A stretch of DNA of 28,157 nt from Diphasiastrum complanatum (Eukaryota; Streptophyta; Lycopodiopsida; Lycopodiales; Lycopodiaceae). Numbering within the stretch: position 1 is the stretch's first letter; each line of letters begins with the position of its first letter. Below are positions 19,329-28,157 of this stretch, piece by piece. The notes under the pieces are model-generated. The model did not search any database, had not been told where the DNA came from, and saw only the letters and a program-made list of their open reading frames with translations. The translations under genes and the position numbers were made by a program. The stretch spans positions 40,003,063 through 40,031,219 of the forward strand of contig CM055102.1 in the NCBI GenBank assembly GCA_029204225.1, given 5' to 3'.

Positions 19329-22233
19329 ATGGTGCAATCCGACCTTTCCGGTCTGTGGGACGAGGTAGACATTGTCAGGCGGGTTGCCGACAAGGCCAAC
19401 AAGACCGGTCAGAAGATCGTGCGCTGCCGATACTGTCTCGTCGAGTTTGCTGCATCCCTCACTCGCCTTAAAGGCCATCTGCTCGGTGCACGCGCCAAAA
19501 ATGGTGCCACCTTGAATGCTGCCCCTTGTGGCAGCATGACCGTCCCCGACAGGCAGCGACTACTAGACACCTACGGGCCGCGGCTCGTGGCAGGGGAGAA
19601 CACCATTTCGGAGGGCGTTCTCCGATTTTGCACCGCTCCTTATGTGACTAACCCAGAGTTGCTGCCTGCTTGGCTGGCACGCACGAGGAGAGGGAGTGCA
19701 TCCTCCTCTGGTCCCTTTGCCCCTCAGACAGCTCTGCCTCATGCACCCCCATCTGCTCAAATTCCGGTGGATCCCGTCCCATCGCGTCCGACAGTTGCCA
19801 CTGCGGTTCCACCACCACCCACTGTTGCTCGCACTCCACCAGTCTACGACTTTCTCATGGACTCTCCGCCACCCGAGCAGGCCCAGGATGGTACTGGGCG
19901 GGCCTTCGAGGATGTGGAAGAGATCCCTTCTTCCTTCCCTTCCCATCCGGATGACCTCCTCAGCCAGCAGTTTTCGTACCCCATGCCAGATGTTGCCCCT
20001 CCACCAGTGCACCCCACCTATGCTGCTGCACCCATCCCTGCCAGTGCATCCCACTCTCCCCATTCCACGTCTACAGCCGATGCATCCACCAGCGCCCAGC
20101 CTGTCGCGTCATCGTCCATTCCCGTCACGGTTGGTGCACCGTGCTGGAGGTCCACCACCCGTCGTCCACCAGGGAGAGCCCTCGTGCAGCAGACCATTCG
20201 CGGCGCGCATCAGCCGCACATGGACAAAGAGGCCACACAGGCCGTGGCCAGTCTGGTTTACGAGCTGAACCTGCCCTTTGCCATCACCGACTCTGAGCCC
20301 TTCAGAAGGGCCTTCCGCCTTGCATAGTCTGTCAGCCCTAGCTGGAGAGTCCCTAGTTCAGAGGTTGTCCGCACACACATGCTGAGGGATAGGGTCGAGT
20401 CCTTGTCTAGAGAGATGGAGCCTCTGCGTCGGCACTGGGCCACTTACGGTTGCAGCATCATGTCCGATGGCTGGATTGATGTCAGGAGGAGGCCGATCCT
20501 CAACATACTGGTCTCCAGCTGCATGGGCACACAGTTTTTGAGGGCAGTGGATTGCAGCAGGGGGGGGAGAGTCATATCTGCAGAGTTCATGTTTGATGTC
20601 ATCAGGTCTTCCATCCTAGCCATAGGCCCAAAGCATGTCGTCACGGTGGTGACGGACAATGCCACGAACTGCATTCAGATGGGTGTACTGCTAGAGGCCG
20701 AGTTCCCTCATATTGTTCATACCCCCTGTGCAGCCCACGGCATAGACCTTTTGATGGGGGACATTGGAGCACTTCCCTGGGTTAGAGCCATCGTCCGGGA
20801 GACCCTCTTCCTGGTGACTTTTGTCACCAGAAAGAGGCGTGTTCTTGCCATGTTCCGGGTGTTCAGCCATCTGGACCTCCGTAAGCCAGCCCCCACGCGC
20901 TTTGCATTCGACTTGGTGGTCATCGACCGTTTGATCAGGTGCAGGGCCCAGCTTCTACAGATGGTTGCCAGTGATCTTTGGGGTGCCAGTACATTTCCGC
21001 ACACTGAGGATGGGGAGCACTTTTCTTCCACGGTGAGGGGAGACCAGTTCTGGAGGGATGCATAGACATTGTCAGGACTGCTTCGACCACTCTACATTGT
21101 GCTTCGCATGGCTGACAGCGAGGGGTCGACACTTGGACTGGTGTATGAGCTCATGGACCGGATTGGACAGTTCCTGCAGCTACCCATCTTGCAGCCAGAG
21201 AGGTAAGCGGTACAGTGGTGCAATTGACCTTTATCTTTTTAGTACTTGCTAGTTTGTTTTTCTGTCAGTGTTAAGCTTTTTCGTAATGCCCTAAACCACA
21301 TGCCCCTCACCTGCAGGATGACAGAGCTGAAGTTCATATGGGAGACGCGGTGGAACTACTTCCACAGGAGTATCCACAGCGTTGCACACATGCTGCATCC
21401 CCTCTTCCTCTCTCCGACACAGATCGCAGACAGAGAGCTCGAGGCCGATTGGCTTCAGTACATTCACAGGGTGAGTCCACACATAGGTTTGGATCCTATC
21501 AGGCTCATGGAGGAGCTCGCTGCATTTCGTTTCGGCATGGGCACATTCGGCCACCCGGCTGCCCAGGACCCAGAGAGGAGGCAGCTACCCATTACCTGGT
21601 GGACCATGTTCGGTAGCACATACCCATCTATACAGCGTCTTGCACTGCGTGTCCTTTCTCAGGTATGCATCTCATTTTATCCTCCATTTTTTGTGTTTCG
21701 TTGAAGTTTCACCTCTGCCACAATGTGCTGAAGTATTTCAATGCACGCACCATAGGACTGTGCTGCCTCCGTGTGTGAGCGTAATTGGAGCACATGGGCA
21801 CTGATTCACACGAGGAGAAGGAACCGCTTGTCAGTGAGTCAGTTGGAGCGGTTGGTGTTCTGTAGCACCAACGCACGTCTCGCCAGGAGGCTTCCGACCA
21901 TTACGAGCGCATTGCAGGTGATAAGCTAACCTTTCATTGCATGTTGGTTGACTCCTGGTATGTTGGTTTCATTTCTTGATAGAGTTGTTTCTCTGACATG
22001 CCAATTTTAAACCTTGCAGACGAAGATATCCGATTTGGAGCGCCAGGTTGACTTGCCTACGGACAGCACCCATCCCATGCCTGCAGATGACCTGGGCACA
22101 CAGTTGATGGCAGAGAGAGAGAGGGAGCTCGCCGAGATTAGAGAGAGAGAGAGCTTGGGCTTGAGCACAGAGAGCCCCCATTGTATGAGGCAGATTAGCC
22201 AGTGTCAGAGGATGAGCATGATGAGGATGAGCC
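19329..22233 (+). pseudogene. hAT transposase (ORF1) relic, copy D: best BED finger and catalytic core
   Basis: Exons: 19329-21202, 21317-21662, 21756-21917 and 22020 to about 22233, with GT-AG introns. Residues 32-68 form a BED-type zinc finger (CRYC...TRLKGHL...C), and 130-330 are a proline/serine-rich linker. The DUF659/hAT core follows: aspartate 380 in MSDGW, aspartate 443 in VVTDNATN, CxxH at about 467-470 in TPCAAHG, and glutamate 748 in VCERNWSTW, the dimerisation motif. Exon 4 begins TKISDLERQVDL. The first frame is open for 332 codons and the second for 228. Stops at 20325 and 21063 are CAG-to-TAG relative to C. The GWTDV motif reads GWIDV here. Exon 4 is cut at about 22233, where a deletion fuses it to reversed ORF2 sequence, so the whole acidic, proline-rich and AT-hook extension is missing. 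Confidence 0.9.
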
Positions 22234-22490
22234 ACCCTTTCCTTGACCATGATGAGCTGTCGTCGTGTGAAGTTCATTCCGATCTACTCATCCAAATCCA
22301 GCTCGACAGCGGGGACAGAAGCCACAGCGGGGGCGGGTGGCTCCGGTTCCGGATTTCTCTGCCGAGTCTGTTGCAGCATCTCTCGGATATCTGCCTCTTG
22401 CTTTCGATGTCTTTCGTTGTGCCTTCGGATATCTTCCTCAAGCTTTCTCCTGGCTTCGCCCTCGGGCTTCGGTGGTATTCGCTCAGCCAT
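22234..22490 (-). pseudogene. ORF2 relic, copy D
   Basis: The minus-strand frame from 22490 (MAERIPPKPEGEARRKLEED) matches ORF2 of copy B over about 86 residues, including the PAPAV linker and NFTRRQLIMV. A CAG-to-TAG stop interrupts it at 22284-22286. The C-terminal 35 residues were removed by the deletion at about 22233, and the frame then runs into reversed ORF1 exon 4. It supports conservation of the ORF2 N-terminal two thirds. Confidence 0.8.
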
Positions 22491-23032
22491 CTCGATCGAC
22501 CTTCTCCTCACAGCACCCTGATCCTTGAACACCCTCTCACAGCACCCTGGCTCTCAAACAGCCTCTCACAGCCTGTCACCGGCTCTCGCTTGCTCTCTCA
22601 CTGTCTATCACTAGCCCTCTCACAGCCTCTGAAAATGCCGACCACAATGGCATTGTGAGTGCCTATTTATCCCCACAGCCTGATCGGCCATGTGGATCCC
22701 CATCATCCCTCCATGTGCCTCCGTACCTGCCCCCATGTGATGCTCCCCCCTGTGTTGGTCTCCCATTGGGCCCATGGTCTGCTCACCCACAATGCCCATG
22801 TGCCTCTGTACTTGCCCCCATGTGATGCTAACCCCCTGTGTTGGTCTCCCATTGGCCCCTCGGTCTGCTCACTCGCAGTGCCCATGTGCCATTGCAACAG
22901 TCCCCTGCATCATGTACTGTACCCTCTTTTTTTACACCCAGAACCCCCTTTTTTTACTTTTTTTTGTCCTTTTTTGGTAGTTAATATGCAAAAAAAAAAT
23001 TACTAAAAATATATTAAAAAATAAAAAAAAAT

Positions 23033-23140
23033 ATTAAAAATGGTACCGCCCTGGTACCGCGGATCCCAGGGCGGTACCGTACCGGCGGTACCACTGATAT
23101 GGTACCGGCGGTACCATACCAGTGGTACCAGAGGGTACTA

Positions 23141-23196
<56 letters not shown>

Positions 23197-23283
23197 TGGT
23201 ACCGCGCTGGTACCGCGGATCCCAGGGCGGTACCATCGATATGGTACCGGCGGTACCATACCAGCGGTACCAGGGGTACTATG
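23033..23283. repeat. Duplicated right end of copy D separated by (TA)n
   Basis: The right end unit beginning ATTAAAAATGGTACCG and ending GGTACTATG occurs at about 23033-23142 and again at 23190-23283, in the same orientation, with about 48 bp of TA between. The second unit lacks about 17 bp (GTACCGGCGGTACCACT region). Both carry GGTACCGCGGATCCCAGGGC. Slippage or recombination in the TA tract, or insertion of a second element end, could explain it. Confidence 0.88.
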
Positions 23284-23590
23284 ATATATATATATATATA
23301 TATATATAAACACTGGCTTTCCGGAACAGTGGGCTGGCAGAACACGTACAACATCTATGACATAGATGCAACAAAACGCCCTTTTTTTTTAAGGTTAGAA
23401 CCTTGAAAGACACATCAAAATGCAAGTATTTTCACACTGAGAAACATATAACCTAAATAAATCTACCCACAATTTTTTTCTTTCAAGAAACCCTAATGGA
23501 ATTTCCCAGATCGCGTTGCAAAAAGCTAATTCAAATGTGTTATATATATAGAATCTATATATGTTTATTTTTTTATTTGACTGTATAAAC
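23284..23590. other. (TA)n tail and gene-free AT-rich DNA
   Basis: After the second right end there are about 25 bp of TA, then roughly 280 bp of AT-rich sequence with an oligo-T run. No coding or RNA feature is supported. Confidence 0.5.
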
Positions 23591-24185
23591 CATAGATGCA
23601 CCGCAATTCAGAATCGCGATTTAGAATTGCGTTTCGGGATTTTCCCAAAATCGTGCAGAATCGATTTTGTTTTTTTTTGAATTTTTTTTAGGCAATATGG
23701 GTATCAGATGAAAGCTCTGATTGAGAGCATTATGACTGTTGTGCTCAGTTTAGAATACAGGTCCAATTTGCTGTAGGCAATTCAAGGATGGGATCTGGCA
23801 TAGCGTTATTTTCCTTTAAATGTACTTTTGTTGGAGTGGCATACTGACTGGAACTTGGCTGATGTGTGGTGCCTTTGATCACCAAGGTGATTCAAGGTGA
23901 ATTCCAACTACTTGCTCCCTTCTGGCATCTAGAGCCTTCCTGCCCTTGACAGCGATTAATTTTTCACCTTCGCATATTACATGGATTAAATTGGAGAACA
24001 TTGGTGTTAGCATTCTGAGCTCTCTCCTGTGATCCCAGACCACTTATACCCTTCCTTTCTTGGCTTGGTTGTAACCCGAATCTTCTTCTTTCACTTTTTT
24101 AAGATCGATTCTTTCAACGATTCCTTGCAGCGAATCACGATTCGCAAATCGCGAGTCCAGCGAATCGCAATTCGCTGCAATTATA
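23591..24185. mobile_element. Non-autonomous hAT-like element with AATCGCGATT subterminal palindromes
   Basis: The candidate starts CATAGATGCACCGCAATTC at 23591 and ends GCTGCAATTATA at 24185. It is flanked by GTATAAAC (23583-23590) and CTATAAAC (24186-24193), an 8-bp target duplication with one mismatch, the hAT length. Both ends carry repeated AATCGCGATT/GAATCG/CAATTCGC words: left 23605-23670, right 24103-24180. The inner 430 bp has no gene. The terminal inverted repeat is imperfect. The CATAG start is shared with copies B, C and D, but the palindrome word is different. Confidence 0.7.
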
Positions 24186-24252
24186 CTATAAACACACATA
24201 CACAATCAAAATATAATTAGTTCTCCAATCTGGCCATGAATTATTTCTTCAG

Positions 24253-24443
24253 GAAGTGCGTGTACTTATTTTATGAAGTCTGTTCTTTTCATTGATCAGC
24301 TTTTTATATTTTTGGAAGGTCATCTTCATGTTTTGGGCAACACTGTACTAAAAATTCTCCTAGTGCCTTTTTTGATACTGGCATTGGGTCTGTTCTTAAG
24401 TAGTTACTCTCTCAAGATCTATGTCGAGCTGGTCTCTTCTAAG
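24253..24443 (+). CDS. Candidate host exon, hydrophobic (low confidence)
   Basis: TTTCTTCAG precedes 24253 and GTATTG follows 24443. Between them a frame is open (SACTYFMKSVLFIDQLFIFL and on to YVELVSSK), strongly hydrophobic in the middle (VLKILLVPFLILALGLFLSS), possibly a membrane segment. The donor is weak. The reading phase does not fit the candidate exon at 24607, so at most one of the two is right as drawn, or a small exon is missed. Open AT-rich DNA often gives such hydrophobic frames by chance. No family is recognised. Confidence 0.22.
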
Positions 24444-24606
24444 GTATTGATATATAATATTAGGCTGACAGTAGTGAGTGTTTTCCTACTTGACTTATGT
24501 AAACTGTTCAAGGAGATTTCTGCACATGGTTTCTGTACGTAAGATGAGCAATGCATGTCTATCTTGTTATCTGTGGCCTGAAACAGTGACACCATGTAAA
24601 CCTCAG

Positions 24607-24671
24607 GAGATGCCGATTATAATATTTTGGTGGACTCCATCATTGCCAATGAGCTAGGAAATCTTGAAAAA
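24607..24671 (+). CDS. Candidate 65-bp host exon
   Basis: The interval is bounded by AACCTCAG and a consensus donor GTAAGT. One frame (two bases then 21 codons) is open: DADYNILVDSIIANELGNLE followed by K. The composition is protein-like and unlike the surrounding AT-rich DNA. Family unknown. It might belong to the same split host gene as the exon at 12-253, but nothing shows this. Confidence 0.35.
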
Positions 24672-25240
24672 GTAAGTCTTCCTTATGAACTTATCATTTT
24701 CGAGATGACCCTTTGTACAAAAACTTGAAAATGCCTGTTCTGTGATCCTTTTGGTGAGATATATCAAGCAGGATAGCAGTTTTTCTGGACTTTCAAATTT
24801 TGTGTGAACATTTTCTTCTTGGGGAAAGGACTTAGACTATGGCATTGAACATTTCTATAGGGACACGCAAGCTACCTTATAACCTAACTGCATGAGTATG
24901 ACTGCACTATTTAGTTATGATGGATATGTGGTAGCATTCATATCAGAAGCAATTTTTGTCTGTGAGCTTCATCACTCTATCCACTCAGCTACCTGCTGAT
25001 CTTCAATGTCCAAAGAGGGTAAAAGTAAAAGCAGATTAGCAATAATGTAAGCATGCTAAATACTGGAAAATCACAAACTAAAAGTCGTCACAACAGATAC
25101 CCCAAAAGCATCATAACTGTGTAAAGCAAGTACTAAGCAAATACAACAATAAAGAATAGTCATAGCTAGCCGAATCATGAAAGAGAGGGAACATCTACAA
25201 TGACATCTGTAGTAGAGGAGAGAACTAAAGCCATGAGGGC
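24672..25240. other. Gene-free interval downstream of the chromovirus
   Basis: No exon or RNA gene is convincing. The 3' LTR of the minus-strand chromovirus should lie here if present, but I find no clear polypurine tract, TG...CA pair or repeat to define it. Confidence 0.4.
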
Positions 25241-28157
25241 TCAAGCCTGATCTGCCAATAATGGTGTATGATAAAACACATCAATAGGCTCCCAAGTGGC
25301 CTCCTCAAGAGGACGACCATCCCACTGTACTAAAAAATGAACCTGCCTACGACGTCGACTGTACTGAAGGCGAACCTGATGGATGGCGGCTGGCAAAAAG
25401 GGAACAGCTCTGGCTCTGTAGGGAATGTGAGATCGCGAGGAGCATCATCCTCACTGGCAGCTCGTAACAGGCTAACATGAAAGATATCACAAGCTCGTGT
25501 AGAATCAGGCAATTGTAATCGTATGTAACAGGGCTGAGGCGATCCAAGATACAGTAAGGCCCATAATAGCGTGGTGCAAGCTTCTCAGTAGAAGCATGAC
25601 CCTGAACAAAGTGATGACGTGCAAAGCGTAACCGGAGGTAAACCATATCACCAACCTGAAACTCAACATGATGGCGATGACGATCAACAGAAGTCTGATA
25701 GCGTTGCTGAACATGCTGTAAGTGAGTAGTAGCCCTAGCAATAAGCTCACGAGCACCGGATAAAAAAGAAGCAATGGTAACTGGTGTATCATTAGGAGGA
25801 AGAGGCACCCCTGGCAAAAGTGGAGCATACCCATGAGCCAATAAGAAAGGTGAAACTCCAGTGCTGGTACTAACAGAGCTATTATAGCTATACTCTGCCA
25901 AACATAAATGCTGGTCCCAATCCTTCCCGGAAGGAGAAACAAAATGTCGAAGGTAATCCTCAAGGATCCGATTAAGGACCTTAGTCTGCCCATCAGCAGT
26001 AGAATGATAAGCGGTACCCATCAGAAGCTGTACATCCAAAATACGCATAGGCTCTGTCCAGAACGTAGATGTAAACTTACTATCCCGATCAGATAGGATA
26101 GTACGTGGCATACCATGCAGGCGAAAAATATCTGATAGAAAAAGACGTGCGCACTGCTCAGCTGTAATAGTATTGCGGACCGGTATAAAGTGTGCATGTT
26201 TCGAGAACCGATCTACCACCACCATACAAGAGTCATGACCACGGTGGGTATGAGGAAGACCAAGGATAAAGTCCATAGAAATATCTGTCCACTGGCGATG
26301 AGGAATGGGCCAACTCTGGAGCAAACCAGCGGACTTAGCACGGGAGTATTTATTACGGGCACAAAAAGGACAATCACGAATAAGATGGGCTAGCTCAGAC
26401 TTCATGGATGGCCAATAGAAATTGTCCTTAAGACGTGCATAAGACTTTTGAAAACGAAAATGGCCACCAATAGGGGAAGCATGAGCATCAGACAACAACT
26501 GAGGACGAATGGAAAGAGAACTGGGAATACATAAAGCACCATAGTGGTATAAACGATCATCAACAATAGTATAAACCTGGAACTTCCGAGAGGACGAAAG
26601 GGGACGAGTATGATAAACATCAGAAAAGTCAGAACAAGACAAATATGCGGCCGGTAAATCATCAAACCAAGAAGGAATTGAAGCAACAATACTATGTAAC
26701 AATGCAGAAAGACGAGATAAAGCATCAACGGCCGTGTTTGCCTTGCCTGGACGATACAAAATATCAAAATGAAAAGACTGTAAAAATTGTAACCAACGAT
26801 ATTGACGATCACTAAGATCACGTTGAGAAAAAAGATAATGGAGAGATTGATGATCAATAATAATATCAAAGGGAACACGATACAAATAATGACGCCATTT
26901 CTTAAGAGCATGGATGACAGCAAGTAGCTCTTTTTCATGTACAGAGTCACGTTGCTCATAAGAGCGCAAACGACGAGACTCATAAGCAATAACACACTCG
27001 GACTGACAGAGAAGAGCGCCTAAACCAATAGCACTAGCATCAGTCTCAACAATAAAAACGCTGATCAAACTGGGGAAGACACATAACAGTAGCAGAAACA
27101 ATGGCATGACGTAAAGCATCAAAAGCAATTTGACACTCAGAAGTCCAAACAAAGGCATGAGACTTCTTTAGTAACGAATGAAGTGGAGCAGCCACAGTGG
27201 CAAAATACTTAACAGGAAGACGAAGATGGGTTGCCATACCTAAAAACATACGAACAAAATGAACATCGGTTTGGGACAGGCCAATTCTCAATAGCCTGAA
27301 CGTAGGTCAATTTTGGAAAAGATGGAAGAAGTGCCAAGCTGATCAAAAAGGTCATCCATGTGAGGTATAGGATACTGATTACGGATAGTCAGCTTGTTTA
27401 AAGCACGATAGTCAATGCAAAGGCGTTTGGTTCCATCTTTTCTTGTAACAAGGAGGACAGGAGCACCAAAAGGACTATGGCTAGGAACAATGAGGCCCTG
27501 ACGTAAAAGGGAAGCAATTTGGAGCTGGACCTCATCACGTTCATCTTTAGACATACGATATCGAGCACGAGAGAGTGGGGTAGCACCAGGAATAAGATCA
27601 ATATGGTGGGTGACATCTCGTAATGGTGGCAGAGACGTAGGTTCTGAAAAGACCACAAAATACCGATGCAATAAGTCCGAAATCACTTGAGGAAGAGGAC
27701 CCATGGATGGAGCAGGAGGAGCAGCAACTGATGTACTATGAATGATAAAAAGAGCTGCACCCTGAGCCTTTGGCAGCCTATGCATAAACTACTTCCCGGT
27801 AACCAACTAATAGTCACCCCTGGGAATCAATACCAAAAAGTAAATGAGCCCGACCAGCATGTGTAAAAGACAATGTCTGCTGAGAAAGATTCCACAACAA
27901 CAGATCCAAAAGGGATGAAAACCAATCTGCACCAAGAATATGTCATAGCGCTCCAGAGGAATAATATAGAAATCTGCCTTTCCAGAGAAGTCACCAATGC
28001 TATAGTCCAAGCCCTGAAACATCTGAGAGCTGATAAAAGTATGTGAGCTAGCAACCTCGACATGAGAGACTGTGTAGCAGAATAGGTGTAGCACGAATCC
28101 TGTGGAAATGTAACTGCTATAAATGAGTGTGTGCTGCCCGTATCCACCAAGCAATAT
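25241..28157 (-). mobile_element. Ty3/gypsy chromovirus, pol region, truncated by the window edge
   Basis: The minus strand carries, in order, aspartic protease, reverse transcriptase, RNase H, integrase with zinc finger and GPY/F module, and C-terminal chromodomain. This is the order of Ty3/gypsy chromoviruses. The gag region and 5' LTR would lie beyond 28157. No 3' LTR can be delimited. Frameshifts, an RT deletion and a catalytic substitution show it is dead. Confidence 0.92.
25241..28157 (-). pseudogene. Chromovirus pol pseudogene: PR-RT-RH-IN-chromodomain
   Basis: Protease: LVDTGSTHSF at about 28150-28125, then frameshifts near 28070 and 27935 before ILGADW. RT: 27785-27288 holds [20 protein letters not shown] and motif A ([10 protein letters not shown]), then jumps to IENWPVP, so the palm segment with the YxDD box is deleted near 27289. 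After a frameshift near 27060 a long frame (to 25347) holds RNase H (VETDAS, HEKELLAV, IIIDHQSL), the integrase zinc finger (HASPIGGH...CPFC), and the core with aspartates in WTDISMDF and LSDRDSKF. The glutamate position reads lysine (DGQTKVLNR, codon 25980-25982). The GPY/F module APRYYGPYCILDRL follows. Frameshifts near 25510 and 25430 precede the chromodomain QVHFLVQWDGRPLEEATWEP and the stop at 25241. Confidence 0.92.

Larger units (their letters stand above)
18973..23142 (+). mobile_element. hAT-like element copy D
   Basis: Starts CATAG at 18973 with its palindrome cluster (18973-19045) and ends GGTACTATG at 23142, with AT-alternating sequence outside both ends. The eight bases outside each end (ATTTATAT and ATATATAT) differ at one position. 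They are compatible with an 8-bp hAT target duplication, but TA repeats make this weak. It holds the most complete exon 1, with an intact BED finger and catalytic region. About 2 kb between exon 4 and the middle of ORF2 is deleted at about 22233. Confidence 0.88.

Noticed and set aside
23033-23313. CRISPR-like array at the right end of D
   Set aside because: The repeated GGTACC words have no regular spacers and belong to a transposon end in a plant-type genome.
25000-25240. 3' LTR of the chromovirus
   Set aside because: No polypurine tract, TG...CA boundary or second copy could be identified, so it is not annotated.
25505-25993. Hydrophobic minus-strand frames over the chromovirus (also 26402-26995)
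   Set aside because: They overlap the integrase/RNase H frame in another phase and are leucine/isoleucine-rich shadows.
1-28157. tRNA or rRNA genes
   Set aside because: No cloverleaf-compatible box A/box B pair or rRNA-like conserved segment was seen on either strand.

Overview
This is eukaryotic nuclear DNA, most likely from a streptophyte (land plant or charophyte alga). The evidence is GT-AG introns, a plant-type BED/hAT (DUF659) transposase family, and a chromodomain Ty3/gypsy retrotransposon (chromovirus). I cannot name the species. Almost the whole window is transposable element sequence, and host coding signal is limited to a few doubtful exons near the edges.

Layout: (1) 1-3126 is a possible UBA-like exon, two tandem duplications, two small Ty3/gypsy relics on opposite strands, and a palindrome cluster. 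(2) 3127-23283 is an array of one hAT-like family: copies A (3127-7945), B (7990-13027), C (13242-18384), a short inverted deletion derivative E (18433-18941) and D (18973-23142, with a duplicated right end to 23283). They are separated almost only by (TA)n tracts. A, B, C and D all point the same way. (3) 23284-25240 is AT-rich DNA with a roughly 0.6 kb non-autonomous hAT-like element (23591-24185, 8-bp target duplication with one mismatch) and two candidate exons. (4) 25241-28157 is the pol region of a degenerate chromovirus on the minus strand, running off the right edge.

The hAT family is the noteworthy system. Aligning the four copies by eye gives a four-exon transposase gene (ORF1) of about 1,350 codons. 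Its order is a BED zinc finger, a proline-rich linker, DUF659/hAT catalytic regions with D, D, CxxH and E motifs, the hAT dimerisation motif, and then a C-terminal extension of about 550 residues. That extension contains a short charged helix, an acidic region, a proline-rich region, two AT-hooks and an acidic tail. A second, convergent gene (ORF2, 121 codons, highly charged) lies between ORF1 and the right end. Element ends carry clusters of the palindrome GGTACCGCGG inside CATAG...CTATG termini that sit in (TA)n. None of the copies is intact. Each carries different lesions (stops, internal deletions, an in-place inversion, a lost zinc ligand), and many stops are CAG-to-TAG changes, as expected from deamination at methylated CHG sites.

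Other elements in the window have the same kind of end with a different palindrome: GTCCGGAC at 13028-13217, GAACCGTACGGTTC at 2722-2776 and AATCGCGATT at 23591-24185. This suggests a group of TA-targeting elements whose subterminal motif changes while the architecture is kept.
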